From Gp6-AA40 sp035571515 (lineage in GTDB: Bacteria > Acidobacteriota > Vicinamibacteria > Vicinamibacterales > UBA2999), in assembly GCA_035571515.1 (NCBI GenBank), contig DATNCQ010000095.1, positions 27,759 through 91,758 of the forward strand: DNA of 64,000 nt, written 5' to 3'. Shown in pieces: positions 34,084 through 42,163 of this stretch (position 1 is its first letter; each line of letters starts with the position of its first letter). Both the position numbers and the translations under genes were made by a program. The notes under the pieces were generated by a model. That model was not told the DNA's origin, did not search any database, and worked only from the letters and a program-made list of their open reading frames with translations.

Positions 34084-34173
34084 GGAGCTCCTTCGAGGAA
34101 ACGAAATTCAGCGACTTTCTCGTGGGAAACGCGACAGTATAACACCTGGCGCGCTGCGCCCGAGCCCTGAACC

Positions 34174-34626
34174 GTGAGCCTCCTCGTGCTCGTTCATCAC
34201 GGCGACGCGGTCGGTCCCGACGTCGATCCGATGCGGCCGCTGTCGTCGGTGGGACGCGCCGCCACCGGGCGGCTCGCGGATCTCGCGGCCGATCGCGGCG
34301 TCAAGCCCGACGCGATCTGGCACAGTGGGAAATTACGTGCACGTCAGACGGCGGAGCTGTTCTGGAAGGCGTGCAATCCGTTCGCGCCGATCACCGCGGA
34401 GCGCGGACTGCTCCCGGACGACCCACCGCACTGGATGCGCGATCGGCTCGCGGGCGAGCCGCGCAGCATCCTGCTCGCGTCGCACATGCCCTACCTGCCG
34501 CGCCTGCTCGCCTCGCTCCTCGGCGAGCGCGACGAATGGCGCGCGCATGCCTTTCCGCTGCACGGGTGCGTGGCGCTCGAGACGGACGGCGATCGATGGC
34601 AGGAAGCGTGGCGGCTCGAGGCGTAG
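34174..34626 (+). CDS. SixA-like histidine phosphatase with altered RHG motif
   Basis: 150 residues, GTG start. The histidine-phosphatase core is present (LVLVHHGDAV, WHSGKLRARQTAELF, SILLASHMPYLPRLLASLLG with a second His), and the size matches SixA phosphohistidine phosphatases. The usual RHG triad reads His8-His9-Gly10: the nucleophile His9 is kept but the phosphate-binding Arg is His. Activity may be altered. Divergent from metK. Confidence 0.85.
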   Translation: MSLLVLVHHGDAVGPDVDPMRPLSSVGRAATGRLADLAADRGVKPDAIWHSGKLRARQTAELFWKACNPFAPITAERGLLPDDPPHWMRDRLAGEPRSILLASHMPYLPRLLASLLGERDEWRAHAFPLHGCVALETDGDRWQEAWRLEA

Positions 34627-34655
34627 TCGTTCGGATCGACGGCCGATCCGAACGA
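34627..34655. terminator. 12-bp perfect hairpin between convergent genes
   Basis: Stem TCGTTCGGATCG / CGATCCGAACGA with a 5-nt loop, directly after the sixA-like stop and 10 bp before the end of the convergent barrel gene. No T-run on either side, but its position suggests a bidirectional end-of-transcript structure. Confidence 0.6.
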
Positions 34656-34665
34656 CCAGGCTGAT

Positions 34666-35247
34666 CTACCAGCGGAAGGTGAGACCGACGGTGCCGCGCC
34701 AGAAATCGAAGTTCCCGGTCGCGAGCGTGAAGCCGTCCACCTGTTCGGTGTCCTGCAGATCGCGGAAGTACCGCAGGTCGCCGCGGAAGCCGACGTGATC
34801 GGTCATGAAGCCCATGGCGCCGAATCCGAGGTCCATGCCCCAGTCGTTGCTGTCGACCGTGAACAACTGATCGGCATCGGCGACGTGTGTCTTCATCAGG
34901 CCGAGACCACCCACGACGTACGGCCGGAAGCCCGCGCCGTGCTGCCCGCCCACCGGGATGCCGAGGGTGATATTCGCCATCAGGTTCTGGACGTTGTCGC
35001 TGTCGGCGAAGCTGATATTGTCGGTGTCGTTCTCGAAGAACGTCGGCGTGTATGACCAGTCGGCTTCGAAGCCGGCGATACCAGCACCCATCCACCCGAG
35101 CGAAGCGCCGTAGGTCAGCTTGTCGTTCGACGGCGTGTCGCCGCCGAAGCCGATGCCGATGTTCGGCGTGAACAACCAGTCGGCGCGCGCGCTCGCAGGC
35201 CCTATGACCAGCATCAGCGCGGCGATCAAAGCGCACTTCTTCAACAT
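34666..35247 (-). CDS. outer-membrane beta-barrel protein
   Basis: 193 residues with a signal peptide (cleavage near ASARA-D). The rest alternates hydrophobic and polar residues in barrel strands with periodic Gly (GIGFGGDTPSNDKLTYGASL, FRPYVVGGLGLMKT, GMDLGFGAMGFM) and ends in the aromatic signature GTVGLTFRW, required for outer-membrane insertion. OmpA-like/OmpW-like eight-strand size. Start fixed by a strong AGGAGG 8 bp upstream. Specific function unknown. Confidence 0.88.
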   Translation of the reverse strand: MLKKCALIAALMLVIGPASARADWLFTPNIGIGFGGDTPSNDKLTYGASLGWMGAGIAGFEADWSYTPTFFENDTDNISFADSDNVQNLMANITLGIPVGGQHGAGFRPYVVGGLGLMKTHVADADQLFTVDSNDWGMDLGFGAMGFMTDHVGFRGDLRYFRDLQDTEQVDGFTLATGNFDFWRGTVGLTFRW

Positions 35248-35399
35248 TTGCGGTTCCTCCTGGACGTTGCAGTCCATCTCGTCGCTGCGCGACGGTTCGG
35301 TTTCTCCCGGCCCGCGAGGGTGCAAGCAAAATGCCCGCGGCGTTGGCGAAGCTGAACGAAACGATTGAAAGAATTGAGCTTGTTGCCGGACGAGGGCCG

Positions 35400-36839
35400 T
35401 CAGCGCGCGCGCGCGAGCGCGGCCGTATGCTCGAGCAGCAGCCGCCATGCGCGGCCCGTGTGGACGCTCGTCGTGCGCAGGTGGCCGATCGCCATGCGCA
35501 GCGCGAACGCCCCATTGAGGCGGGTATGCGAGAGAAACACTTCGCCGCCGGCGTTTACGGCGTCGAGCAGGCGCTCGTTGAAGCGATCCAGCTCAGGCGC
35601 CGTGAGCGAGACCGCTTGTGGCTTCGCACGGAAGCAGACCGTGGCAAACGGAACGGGCGCGAGGCGCTCGAAGTCCGGGTGCTCATCCACGCGCGCGGCG
35701 AACTCGTGCGCAAGACGGATGTGCTCGCGCAGCACGGTGCGCAGGCGCTCCGAGCCAAAATGCCGAAGAACCATCCAAAGCTTTAGAGATCGAAACCGCC
35801 TGCCGAGCTGAATGCCGCTATCCATCAGGTTGCGGACTCCCGCCGTCCCTTCGGACGTCTTCAGGTATTCCGGTACGAGCGAGAACGCCTCGCGAACGAC
35901 GTCCATGCGGCGGCAGTAGAACGCGCTGAGATCGAACGGCGTGAACAGCCATTTGTGCGGGTTCACCACAATCGAGTCGGCGTCGTCCCAGCCGCCAAAG
36001 TGCGAGGCGCACTCGGGCAGCATCGCCGTCACGCCTGCGTAAGCGGCATCGACGTGCAGCCAGACATGATGCTCGCGACAGATGCGCGCGATCGCGGCGA
36101 CGGGATCGACGGCGGTGCTCGAGGTCGTGCCGATCGTCGCGACGACCGCCACAGGGGTGACGCCGGCGTGGCGATCCTCGTCGATCGCGGCGCGCAGCGC
36201 GTCGGCTTTCATCGCGAACGCCGCGTCGACCGCGATCTTTCGCAGCGATGCCTGGCCGAGGCCGAGGGTCAGCACGGCCTTGTCGATCGACGAGTGTGCC
36301 TGCTCGGAGCAGTAGATGCGCAGCGCTCCGACGTCGGTCCGCGCGGCCAGCCCGCGCTCGCGCACGTCGGGGACGGCGCACTGCCGCGCCGCGGCGAGCG
36401 CGTGCAGGCTCGAGATCGACGCCGTGTCGTAGATGACGCCGTCGAACGCGCCCGGGAGGCCGAGCAGGCGGCGCAGCCATGTGAGCGAGACGTCCTCGAG
36501 CTCGGTCGCGGCCGGCGATGTCTTCCACAGCATCGCCTGCTGGTTGAGCGCCGCCGACAGGAACTCCGCCAGCACGCCCGACGCGCTCGTGGTGGCGGGG
36601 AAGTAGGCGAAGAACCCCGGATGATTCCAGTGCGTGAGCGCGGGCACGAGCACGCGTTCGAAGTCCGCGAAGATCTTCTCGAACGGCTCTCCCGCTTCCG
36701 GAGGGAGGTCCGGCAGCGCGTCGCGAACGTCACCGGGCGCGACGCGCGGCAGGACGGGGTACTTGTCGGAGTTACCGAGGTAGTCGGCTATCCATTCCAC
36801 CAGCGCATGGCCGTGACGCCGGAATTCTGATGGATCCAT
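35400..36839 (-). CDS. group II PLP-dependent (aromatic amino acid-type) decarboxylase
   Basis: 479 residues. Schiff-base lysine Lys296 in VVNPHKWLFT; cofactor Asp264 in WLHVDAAYAGV; HWNHPGFFAYFPATTSASGV, AATELEDVSLTWL and EQAHSSIDKAV are the aromatic-L-amino-acid decarboxylase hallmarks. Likely substrates are Trp, Tyr or DOPA; glutamate-type members are less similar. Full length. Cytoplasmic. Confidence 0.93.
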   Translation of the reverse strand: MDPSEFRRHGHALVEWIADYLGNSDKYPVLPRVAPGDVRDALPDLPPEAGEPFEKIFADFERVLVPALTHWNHPGFFAYFPATTSASGVLAEFLSAALNQQAMLWKTSPAATELEDVSLTWLRRLLGLPGAFDGVIYDTASISSLHALAAARQCAVPDVRERGLAARTDVGALRIYCSEQAHSSIDKAVLTLGLGQASLRKIAVDAAFAMKADALRAAIDEDRHAGVTPVAVVATIGTTSSTAVDPVAAIARICREHHVWLHVDAAYAGVTAMLPECASHFGGWDDADSIVVNPHKWLFTPFDLSAFYCRRMDVVREAFSLVPEYLKTSEGTAGVRNLMDSGIQLGRRFRSLKLWMVLRHFGSERLRTVLREHIRLAHEFAARVDEHPDFERLAPVPFATVCFRAKPQAVSLTAPELDRFNERLLDAVNAGGEVFLSHTRLNGAFALRMAIGHLRTTSVHTGRAWRLLLEHTAALARAR

Positions 36840-36843
36840 GGCC

Positions 36844-36933
36844 GGTTGGTGGTTAGTGGTTCGTGGTTAGTGGTTCGGAACCTTCACGATGATTCGTTCC
36901 ACCAACCACCAACCACCAACCATCCAACCATCC
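36844..36933. repeat. paired inverted heptamer repeats, unit TGGTTAG
   Basis: Left arm 36844-36878: TGGTTAG and TGGTTCG units. Right arm 36901-36933: ACCAACC units. They face each other across about 22 nt and fill the gap between two minus-strand genes. Same class as the arms of the PIN cassette. Confidence 0.9.
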
Positions 36934-36940
36934 AGCGAAC

Positions 36941-37462
36941 CTACTTGTGCGCGGCGATGTAGCTGGTTGCGAACGTCTTCAGCCCGGGGTTGAGCGTCGC
37001 AATCGCGTTCGCTTCTTCCGCGGCCCGCTCCGTCGTCCAGCCGTCCTTCAGCGCGCGCTTGATCATCCACATCGCCGCGGCGCGCCCGCCGCCGCCGCAG
37101 TGGATGTAGGCCGGCTGATTGTTCTTGTCGGCGACCGCCGCGAGGAATTCGTCCGCGACCTTCGGGTCGGGCATCGCGCCGTTGAGCGGCAGGTGGACGT
37201 ACTTGATGCCGGTCGTCTTGATGGCGGCCTCTTCCTCGGTGACGCCCTGCTCGGTCGGCAGCCGGAAGCTGATGATCGACGCGAAGCCCTGCTTTTTCAG
37301 GTTCGCCACGCCGGTCGCGTCCGTCGCGCCGCCGCACGCAAAGACGGCGTCAATCTGGTTGAAGTTCTGGACGCCCTGGACGTCGACCTTCTTGACCTGG
37401 GCGAACACGGGAACTGCGAGAGCCGCGACGGCCAGCGCCGCGGCGAGGCGGGTGCGAATCAT
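36941..37462 (-). CDS. exported DUF442-like phosphatase-fold protein
   Basis: 173 residues, signal peptide to about residue 21 (VPVFA-Q). The body has the beta-lactamase-hydrolase-like/DUF442 pattern: FACGGATDATGVANLKKQGF, SIISFRLPTEQGVTEEEAAI, YVHLPLNGAMPD, and the signature IHCGGGGRAAAMWMI, a Cys-x4-Arg loop like that of DUF442 proteins. Possibly a periplasmic phosphatase; substrate unknown. Confidence 0.85.
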   Translation of the reverse strand: MIRTRLAAALAVAALAVPVFAQVKKVDVQGVQNFNQIDAVFACGGATDATGVANLKKQGFASIISFRLPTEQGVTEEEAAIKTTGIKYVHLPLNGAMPDPKVADEFLAAVADKNNQPAYIHCGGGGRAAAMWMIKRALKDGWTTERAAEEANAIATLNPGLKTFATSYIAAHK

Positions 37463-37504
37463 GAGGAATCTCCTTCGTCGGAGATTCTACACGGGCGCGG
37501 GCGT

Positions 37505-37527
37505 GGGCCGACCTAAAAGGCCGGCCC
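37505..37527. repeat. REP-like GC hairpin
   Basis: GGGCCGACCT / AGGCCGGCCC around AAA, with one mismatch. Dispersed hairpin family. Confidence 0.7.
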
Positions 37528-37539
37528 TTGCGACCACAC

Positions 37540-38592
37540 TTATTCTTCGACGGTAACGGTGGCGGGTTTGACTAGCCGCACCGTGACGGGCGTGCCGGAG
37601 GGCAGGGTCGCCGCGTTCCGGCCGCCGGCGACGACGACGGCCGTTCCGGCGCCGGCGCCCGTTGCCGCGCCAATGGCCGCGCCTTTCGCGCCGCCGAAGA
37701 TGCCGCCGAGGATGGCGCCGCCAATCGCGCCGCCGCCGATCTTCGCCGTGCTCTCGCCGCCCGGGCTGTCACCTTCGCGGTAAATCGTGTCGGTCTCGAG
37801 CGGCACACGCGTGCCGTCCGCGAGCACGATGGACGTGAACCGGACGCCGAGCCGCGCCCGGTCTTTCAGCTTGCCGCCGCGCTCGACCATCGTCACCTCG
37901 CCGCGCGCCTGGGAGCCCGCGGGAATCGCGACGCGGTCGCCGACGCGAACGTCACGCGTCACGCGCGCGACGACTTCGTCCTCGACCCGCGCCTTCTCGC
38001 TCGTGAGAGCGGTCTCCATCTGCAGGCCGAGCACCGAGTCGGTCGAGACGACGAGGTCGACGAACCGGGGCGCCGGCGGCGCCTTCGGTTCGACGGGTTC
38101 CGGGAATGCGGGAGCCGCGACGGGTGCTGCGGCGGCCGTTTGAACCGGCCGCGGTTCCGGCAACGCCGGCGGCGGCGCGGCCGGCCTTGCCTCCGGAATC
38201 GACGCGCGCGCGTCCTGCGTCACGCGCGGCGCGTTCGGGACGCCCGCGGGCTGCGGACGTGGCGCTGCGGGCGCAGTGCGTGCCGCATCCGGACGCGCGT
38301 TCGCGCGCGGTGCGGCGACTGGCGCTGCGGGCGCGGCCTTTGCCGGCGCGCTGTCAGCCGTCGCTCGACCCGGCTCGGGACGCCCCGAGGCGTTCCCGGA
38401 AGGCGGCGCAACGGCGGTATCGGCGTCGGACACGACCGCCTCCGATTGCTCCACCCCGCCGGTTGCGAGGTCGGCCACAGGCGCAGCCGCTTGAGGCGCG
38501 CGCGCCGGCCGGCTCGCGATAAACGCACCGGCCGCCCCAACCGTGATGCACGACGCCGCGACGACCGCGACCGTGCTCGTTCGAATCTCCAT
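37540..38592 (-). CDS. Ala/Pro-rich membrane-anchored protein with glycine-zipper end
   Basis: 350 residues. One N-terminal hydrophobic segment (STVAVVAASCITVGAAGAFI), then about 140 residues of low-complexity Ala/Pro linker, a globular part from about residue 190 (RVEDEVVARVTRDVRVGDRV, GEVTMVERGGKLKDRARLGV, RFTSIVLADGTRVPLETDTI), and a glycine-zipper region GGAIGGAILGGIFGGAKGAA. The globular part resembles TrbI-like/secreted scaffold folds seen in exported proteins. Not assigned. Confidence 0.8.
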   Translation of the reverse strand: MEIRTSTVAVVAASCITVGAAGAFIASRPARAPQAAAPVADLATGGVEQSEAVVSDADTAVAPPSGNASGRPEPGRATADSAPAKAAPAAPVAAPRANARPDAARTAPAAPRPQPAGVPNAPRVTQDARASIPEARPAAPPPALPEPRPVQTAAAAPVAAPAFPEPVEPKAPPAPRFVDLVVSTDSVLGLQMETALTSEKARVEDEVVARVTRDVRVGDRVAIPAGSQARGEVTMVERGGKLKDRARLGVRFTSIVLADGTRVPLETDTIYREGDSPGGESTAKIGGGAIGGAILGGIFGGAKGAAIGAATGAGAGTAVVVAGGRNAATLPSGTPVTVRLVKPATVTVEE

Positions 38593-38607
38593 GATGACTC
38601 CTGGCGC

Positions 38608-38631
38608 GGGCGGGTCTGAAAGCCCGGCCCT
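38608..38631. repeat. REP-like GC hairpin
   Basis: GGGCGGGTCT and AAGCCCGGCCC flank a short loop and are followed by CTAC; imperfect. Same dispersed family. Confidence 0.6.
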
Positions 38632-38755
38632 ACATCGGAAGGTGCAGAGCAAGGGACATGCCCTTGATTTCGAGCGATTTCCTGCGAATTATCGCCTGTT
38701 TTCTGGTGCGCAGCTGTTCCCGAACGAGGACTTGTCCCCAGCCGTGGTCAAGCCT

Positions 38756-39340
38756 TCAGGTCTCGTCCGGACCGCTGATCCAGGGCGCCTCGGGGGGCGC
38801 CGGCGCCTGCGCCAGCGCGTCGAGCAGCGCGCCGGGATCGGCATGCGCGACGACGATACGGCGGTTCCCGATCTTGATGAATCCCTCGCCGACTCCGCGG
38901 TCGAACTGTGCGATCAGGGGATCGTAGAAGCCGCCGACGTTCAACAGCCCGCACGACTTGCGGTGCACGCCGAGCTGCGTCCACGTGACCACCTCGCAGA
39001 ATTCCTCGAGGGTGCCGAACCCTCCCGGCATGGCGACAAACGCATCCGCCAGCGACGCCATCGTCGCCTTGCGTTCGTGCATCGAGTTGACGACACGCAG
39101 ATCGGGCAGCGCGCGGTGCGCGAGCTCGCGCGCCACGAGCGCGTGCGGAATGACGCCGATGGCGTGGCCGCCGGCAGCCAGCACCGCGTCGGCGATGACG
39201 CCCATCAGCCCGACAGCCCCGCCACCGAACACGAGGCCAATGCCGCGCGCGGCCATCTCGCGCGCCAGCTCCCGGGCGGCATCGGCGTAGAGCGTTCCTC
39301 TGCCGGTGCTCGATCCGCAGAAGACGCAGACGCGGCGCAA
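38756..39340 (-). CDS. LOG-family (TIGR00730) nucleoside 5'-monophosphate phosphoribohydrolase
   Basis: 194 residues. The LOG signature PGGFGTLEEFCEVVTWTQLG is intact, with VCVFCGSSTG at the start and GLVFGGGAVGLMG. Such enzymes release adenine or cytokinin bases from nucleotides. Precedes the KaiB cluster on the same strand without clear functional link. Confidence 0.93.
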   Translation of the reverse strand: MRRVCVFCGSSTGRGTLYADAARELAREMAARGIGLVFGGGAVGLMGVIADAVLAAGGHAIGVIPHALVARELAHRALPDLRVVNSMHERKATMASLADAFVAMPGGFGTLEEFCEVVTWTQLGVHRKSCGLLNVGGFYDPLIAQFDRGVGEGFIKIGNRRIVVAHADPGALLDALAQAPAPPEAPWISGPDET

Positions 39341-39385
39341 CTGGAGCGCCGCGGGTGATCCGGGGCCTGAAGGCAGGGCGCCAGT

Positions 39386-39820
39386 TTACTCTGGCGGTTC
39401 GAGCGCGGAGTCGAGCAGTGCCTGAAGCACCTGCGGGTTGCCAAGGTGACCGACAATCCACGTTCGCGGTCCGCCGCTCGTCTTGGCGACGAGCGCGGGC
39501 GTGAAGTGCACGCCGTCACGATCGGCGCGCTGCGGGTCCTTGGACAGATCGTGGACGGTGAGCCTCACGGACGAGCTGGCGTACTGCGCCATGGCGCGGC
39601 GGAGGTTGCGAAGCGCGGCCGTCGAGTGGGGGGAAATGGAGCTGACGTAGAGCACGAGCTCGATCGGCGGTTTCCGGGTGCGGCCATCCGTCTCCGCCGG
39701 CGGCTTCGGCGGCACCTGCCGCGGAGAACGCAGCGACTGACGCCGCCGTTCGGCGGCGTCCACCATCACGAATACGGGCGCTTCAGCGAACGTCCCGCTG
39801 GATTCGACTGCGGCTTCCAT
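39386..39820 (-). CDS. KaiB-like protein (second copy)
   Basis: 144 residues. A KaiB domain occupies about residues 53-140: IELVLYVSSISPHSTAALRN, LTVHDLSKDPQRADRDGVHF, TPALVAKTSGGPRTWIVGHL, GNPQVLQALLD. It has an added about 50-residue basic N-terminal stretch (QSLRSPRQVPPKPPAETDGR) not found in cyanobacterial KaiB. It lies 108 bp downstream of the receiver gene of the Kai cluster. Confidence 0.88.
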   Translation of the reverse strand: MEAAVESSGTFAEAPVFVMVDAAERRRQSLRSPRQVPPKPPAETDGRTRKPPIELVLYVSSISPHSTAALRNLRRAMAQYASSSVRLTVHDLSKDPQRADRDGVHFTPALVAKTSGGPRTWIVGHLGNPQVLQALLDSALEPPE

Positions 39821-39928
39821 GCAGCCGGAATTTCAGCAAGAACATTGCCACGCTCATCCGTTACGACGTTCGAGGCCGCGGATGCGATGAGGTTGGTCGA
39901 CAGGTGGAACCAATACGCTCGAGTGTGA

Positions 39929-40309
39929 CTACGTCAGGGATTCAATCAGCATCACCACGCTGCGCAACAACGTCACGTCGTCGACCGGTTCGACGAGGTA
40001 GGCATTGGCGCCGCTGGCCATGCCCTGTTGCCTCGCGTCCTCCGAGAGCCACGCGCCGGTGATCTGGACGACGGGGATGTGCGCGGTAGCCGGGTCCTGT
40101 TTCAGTTGTTCGCACACCTCGAAGCCGCTGATGTCCGGAAGGTTCACGTCGAGGAGAATCAGCGCCGGCCTCAGCGTCTGCGCCAGCTTCAGTGCCTCGG
40201 TGCCGGTACTCGCCTCGATCACTTCGTAGCCGGCCTCGCTGAGGATGCGGCTGCGGAGATAGCGCGCCCCCGGGTAATCGTCAACGATCAGGATCTGGCG
40301 TCTTTCCAT
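39929..40309 (-). CDS. single-domain response regulator (atypical receiver)
   Basis: 126 residues, one receiver domain, no output domain. Phosphoacceptor Asp54 in LLDVNLPD, acidic pair at residues 10-11, Thr84 in VQITGAW. The usual Lys in the YLxKP motif is Glu107 (AYLVEPV), which normally alters the phosphorylation-linked switch. It overlaps the end of kaiC by 22 bp, so it is co-translated with KaiC. Confidence 0.92.
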   Translation of the reverse strand: MERRQILIVDDYPGARYLRSRILSEAGYEVIEASTGTEALKLAQTLRPALILLDVNLPDISGFEVCEQLKQDPATAHIPVVQITGAWLSEDARQQGMASGANAYLVEPVDDVTLLRSVVMLIESLT

Positions 40310-41751
40310 CGGTCTTCCGCCCTCACCGCGTTCTCGTACCCGTCCGACGACCACCGCTCGATCTTCAGGCCGCCCGCGCCGAACTCGAGCCGGTACGGAT
40401 GCGTTTCGTGCGCCGAGCCGCGCATCTTGACGACACGCATCGTTCGATTCAGCTCGTACCCCGCCGGCGAGTAGTCGAGCGAGATGATCGCATCGGCAAT
40501 CGTCGACAGGTACGGCGCCGTATGCTCCGCCGCGGTTCCGGCGAGCACGGTCTGTGTCAGCAGCGCGCTGCGCCCGTGGCCGCGCAGGATCGACGCCACG
40601 CCGATCATGAACTGCCGGAAGCCCTTCTCGGACGAGGCGTGCTCGATCGACGAGATGCTGTCCATCACGACGAGCGACGGCTGGAATTCCTCGAGCCCGA
40701 GCCGCAGGTCCACGAGGAGATCCTCCAGGCTGGTCGCCTCGGGGTAGCGGCACTGGATCTTCAGGTCGCCGCCGCGCACGAGCTCGCCGATGCCGAGGCC
40801 GATCTGGTCGAAGTTGCGGATGAGCGTCGGCCGCGGCTCCTCGAACCCGTAGTAGACGACGCGCTCGCTGCGCAGCGCGCCCGCGCGCGCGAACAGTCCC
40901 GCCAGCATCGTCTTGCCGCTTCCCGTGGGTCCGCGCACCAGCATGATCGAGTTGCGCAGGAAGCCGCCGTTCGTCATCTCGTCGAGGCCGGCGACGCCGC
41001 TCGAGTAGCGTTCGATCCTCTCGGACTCCGGGCGATCGGGCGCGTCGAGCGGGAAGATGGCCAGGCCGCGCGTCGTGATGGTGCACGGAAACTCGCCCTT
41101 GTAGTGGCCGCTGCGCCGGTACTTGGCGACTTCGATCGTCCGGCGCCGCCGTTCGCCGTCGACGTTCAGCCGCATGATCACCACCATGTCGCAGACGTAG
41201 TCCTCGACGCCGAGCGTGGTCAGCTGCGCGTAGTCCGAGGGCGCTTCCGCGAGGATGATCGCCGTGAGCCCGAGGCGCCGGAAGCAGTGCACCAATTGAA
41301 AAAAATGGCTGCGCAGCAGGTCCTGCGGCGGCCGCGGCGTGAACAGCGCCGTCGCGGAATCGAGAACGATGGCTTGTGCGCCGGTCTGCGCCACGAGGTG
41401 CTCGAGGCGGTGGACGAGCCCCATGACGTCGTATTCGCCGCTGATGATCGTCGGCTCGTCGAGCGCACGCATCATGTCCGCGACGTGCAGCAATCCCTGC
41501 GTGGTCAGCCCGCTCAGGTTGAATCCGAGCGTGTCGCCGGTGGCGATCAGGTCTTCCTTCGACTCCTCGATGCCGACGACGATGGTTCTGGTGCCCGTGC
41601 GGCACAGATGCGCCGCGATCTGCAGGCCGAGGACGGTCTTGCCCGTCCCGCTGCGGCCGACCACGAGCGTGGAGCGCCCTGCCGGCAGCCCGCCCGTCGT
41701 CAGGACGTCGAAGCCGGGCACGCCCGTGCGGATCTTCTTCATCATGCTCAT
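40288..41751 (-). CDS. kaiC: KaiC-like double-domain ATPase/autokinase
   Basis: 487 residues in two RecA-like halves. CI: Walker A GRSGTGKT (32-39), catalytic Glu62-Glu63. CII: Walker A GPTGSGKT (274-281), Glu304-Glu305. The three residues that correspond to the cyanobacterial phosphosites Thr426, Ser431 and Thr432 are all present as Thr411, Ser416 and Thr417 in HTAPYLSTIADAI. Full length. It sits between kaiB-like genes with a receiver gene and no kaiA, so a KaiA-independent timing or stress-signalling device is likely. The adjacent kaiB start overlaps by 4 nt. Confidence 0.95.
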   Translation of the reverse strand: MSMMKKIRTGVPGFDVLTTGGLPAGRSTLVVGRSGTGKTVLGLQIAAHLCRTGTRTIVVGIEESKEDLIATGDTLGFNLSGLTTQGLLHVADMMRALDEPTIISGEYDVMGLVHRLEHLVAQTGAQAIVLDSATALFTPRPPQDLLRSHFFQLVHCFRRLGLTAIILAEAPSDYAQLTTLGVEDYVCDMVVIMRLNVDGERRRRTIEVAKYRRSGHYKGEFPCTITTRGLAIFPLDAPDRPESERIERYSSGVAGLDEMTNGGFLRNSIMLVRGPTGSGKTMLAGLFARAGALRSERVVYYGFEEPRPTLIRNFDQIGLGIGELVRGGDLKIQCRYPEATSLEDLLVDLRLGLEEFQPSLVVMDSISSIEHASSEKGFRQFMIGVASILRGHGRSALLTQTVLAGTAAEHTAPYLSTIADAIISLDYSPAGYELNRTMRVVKMRGSAHETHPYRLEFGAGGLKIERWSSDGYENAVRAEDRWKDARS

Positions 41752-42098
41752 CGAAGCGGCTCTACTCCACAGGAAACGAGAAGGTGCACGAGGGCGGTGC
41801 TGTTCGACAGGTCGCCGACGACGTACGCGCGCGGCAGCGGCCGCCGCTTCAGCAGGACGGGCCTAAAGCAGATGCCGTCATCCTCGGCGCGGTCGGGATG
41901 CTGGCTGACGTCACAGACCTCGAAGCGCACGCGCCGGTGATCGAACCGCGCGAGCCGCTCCTCGCAGTTGCGCCGTGCCGCGGCGGTATGGGACGAGTCC
42001 GCGCCGACGTAGAGCACGAGCTCGACACGCGGTGTCGAGGCGCCGGAGGGCCTCGCGCCCGACACGGCGCGGGCACGCCGGCTCGGCCGAGGCTGCAC
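41748..42098 (-). CDS. kaiB: KaiB-like protein (first copy)
   Basis: 116 residues, GTG start. Thioredoxin-like KaiB fold: VELVLYVGADSSHTAAARRN, FEVCDVSQHPDRAEDDGICF, RPVLLKRRPLPRAYVVGDLS. Has a short basic leader. Its stop overlaps the kaiC start by 4 nt, so the two are made together. Differs clearly from the second KaiB copy at 39386. Confidence 0.92.
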   Translation of the reverse strand: MQPRPSRRARAVSGARPSGASTPRVELVLYVGADSSHTAAARRNCEERLARFDHRRVRFEVCDVSQHPDRAEDDGICFRPVLLKRRPLPRAYVVGDLSNSTALVHLLVSCGVEPLR

Positions 42099-42163
42099 GA
42101 ACCGGAGTATGAGATCTGAGCGCGGCCGAGTGCAAACTCAACCGTGCTCGGTACAATCGGGTC

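Noticed and set aside
34084..34173. SAM riboswitch upstream of metK
   Set aside because: The leader is short and no SAM-I, SAM-II or SAM-IV core pairing was recognised.
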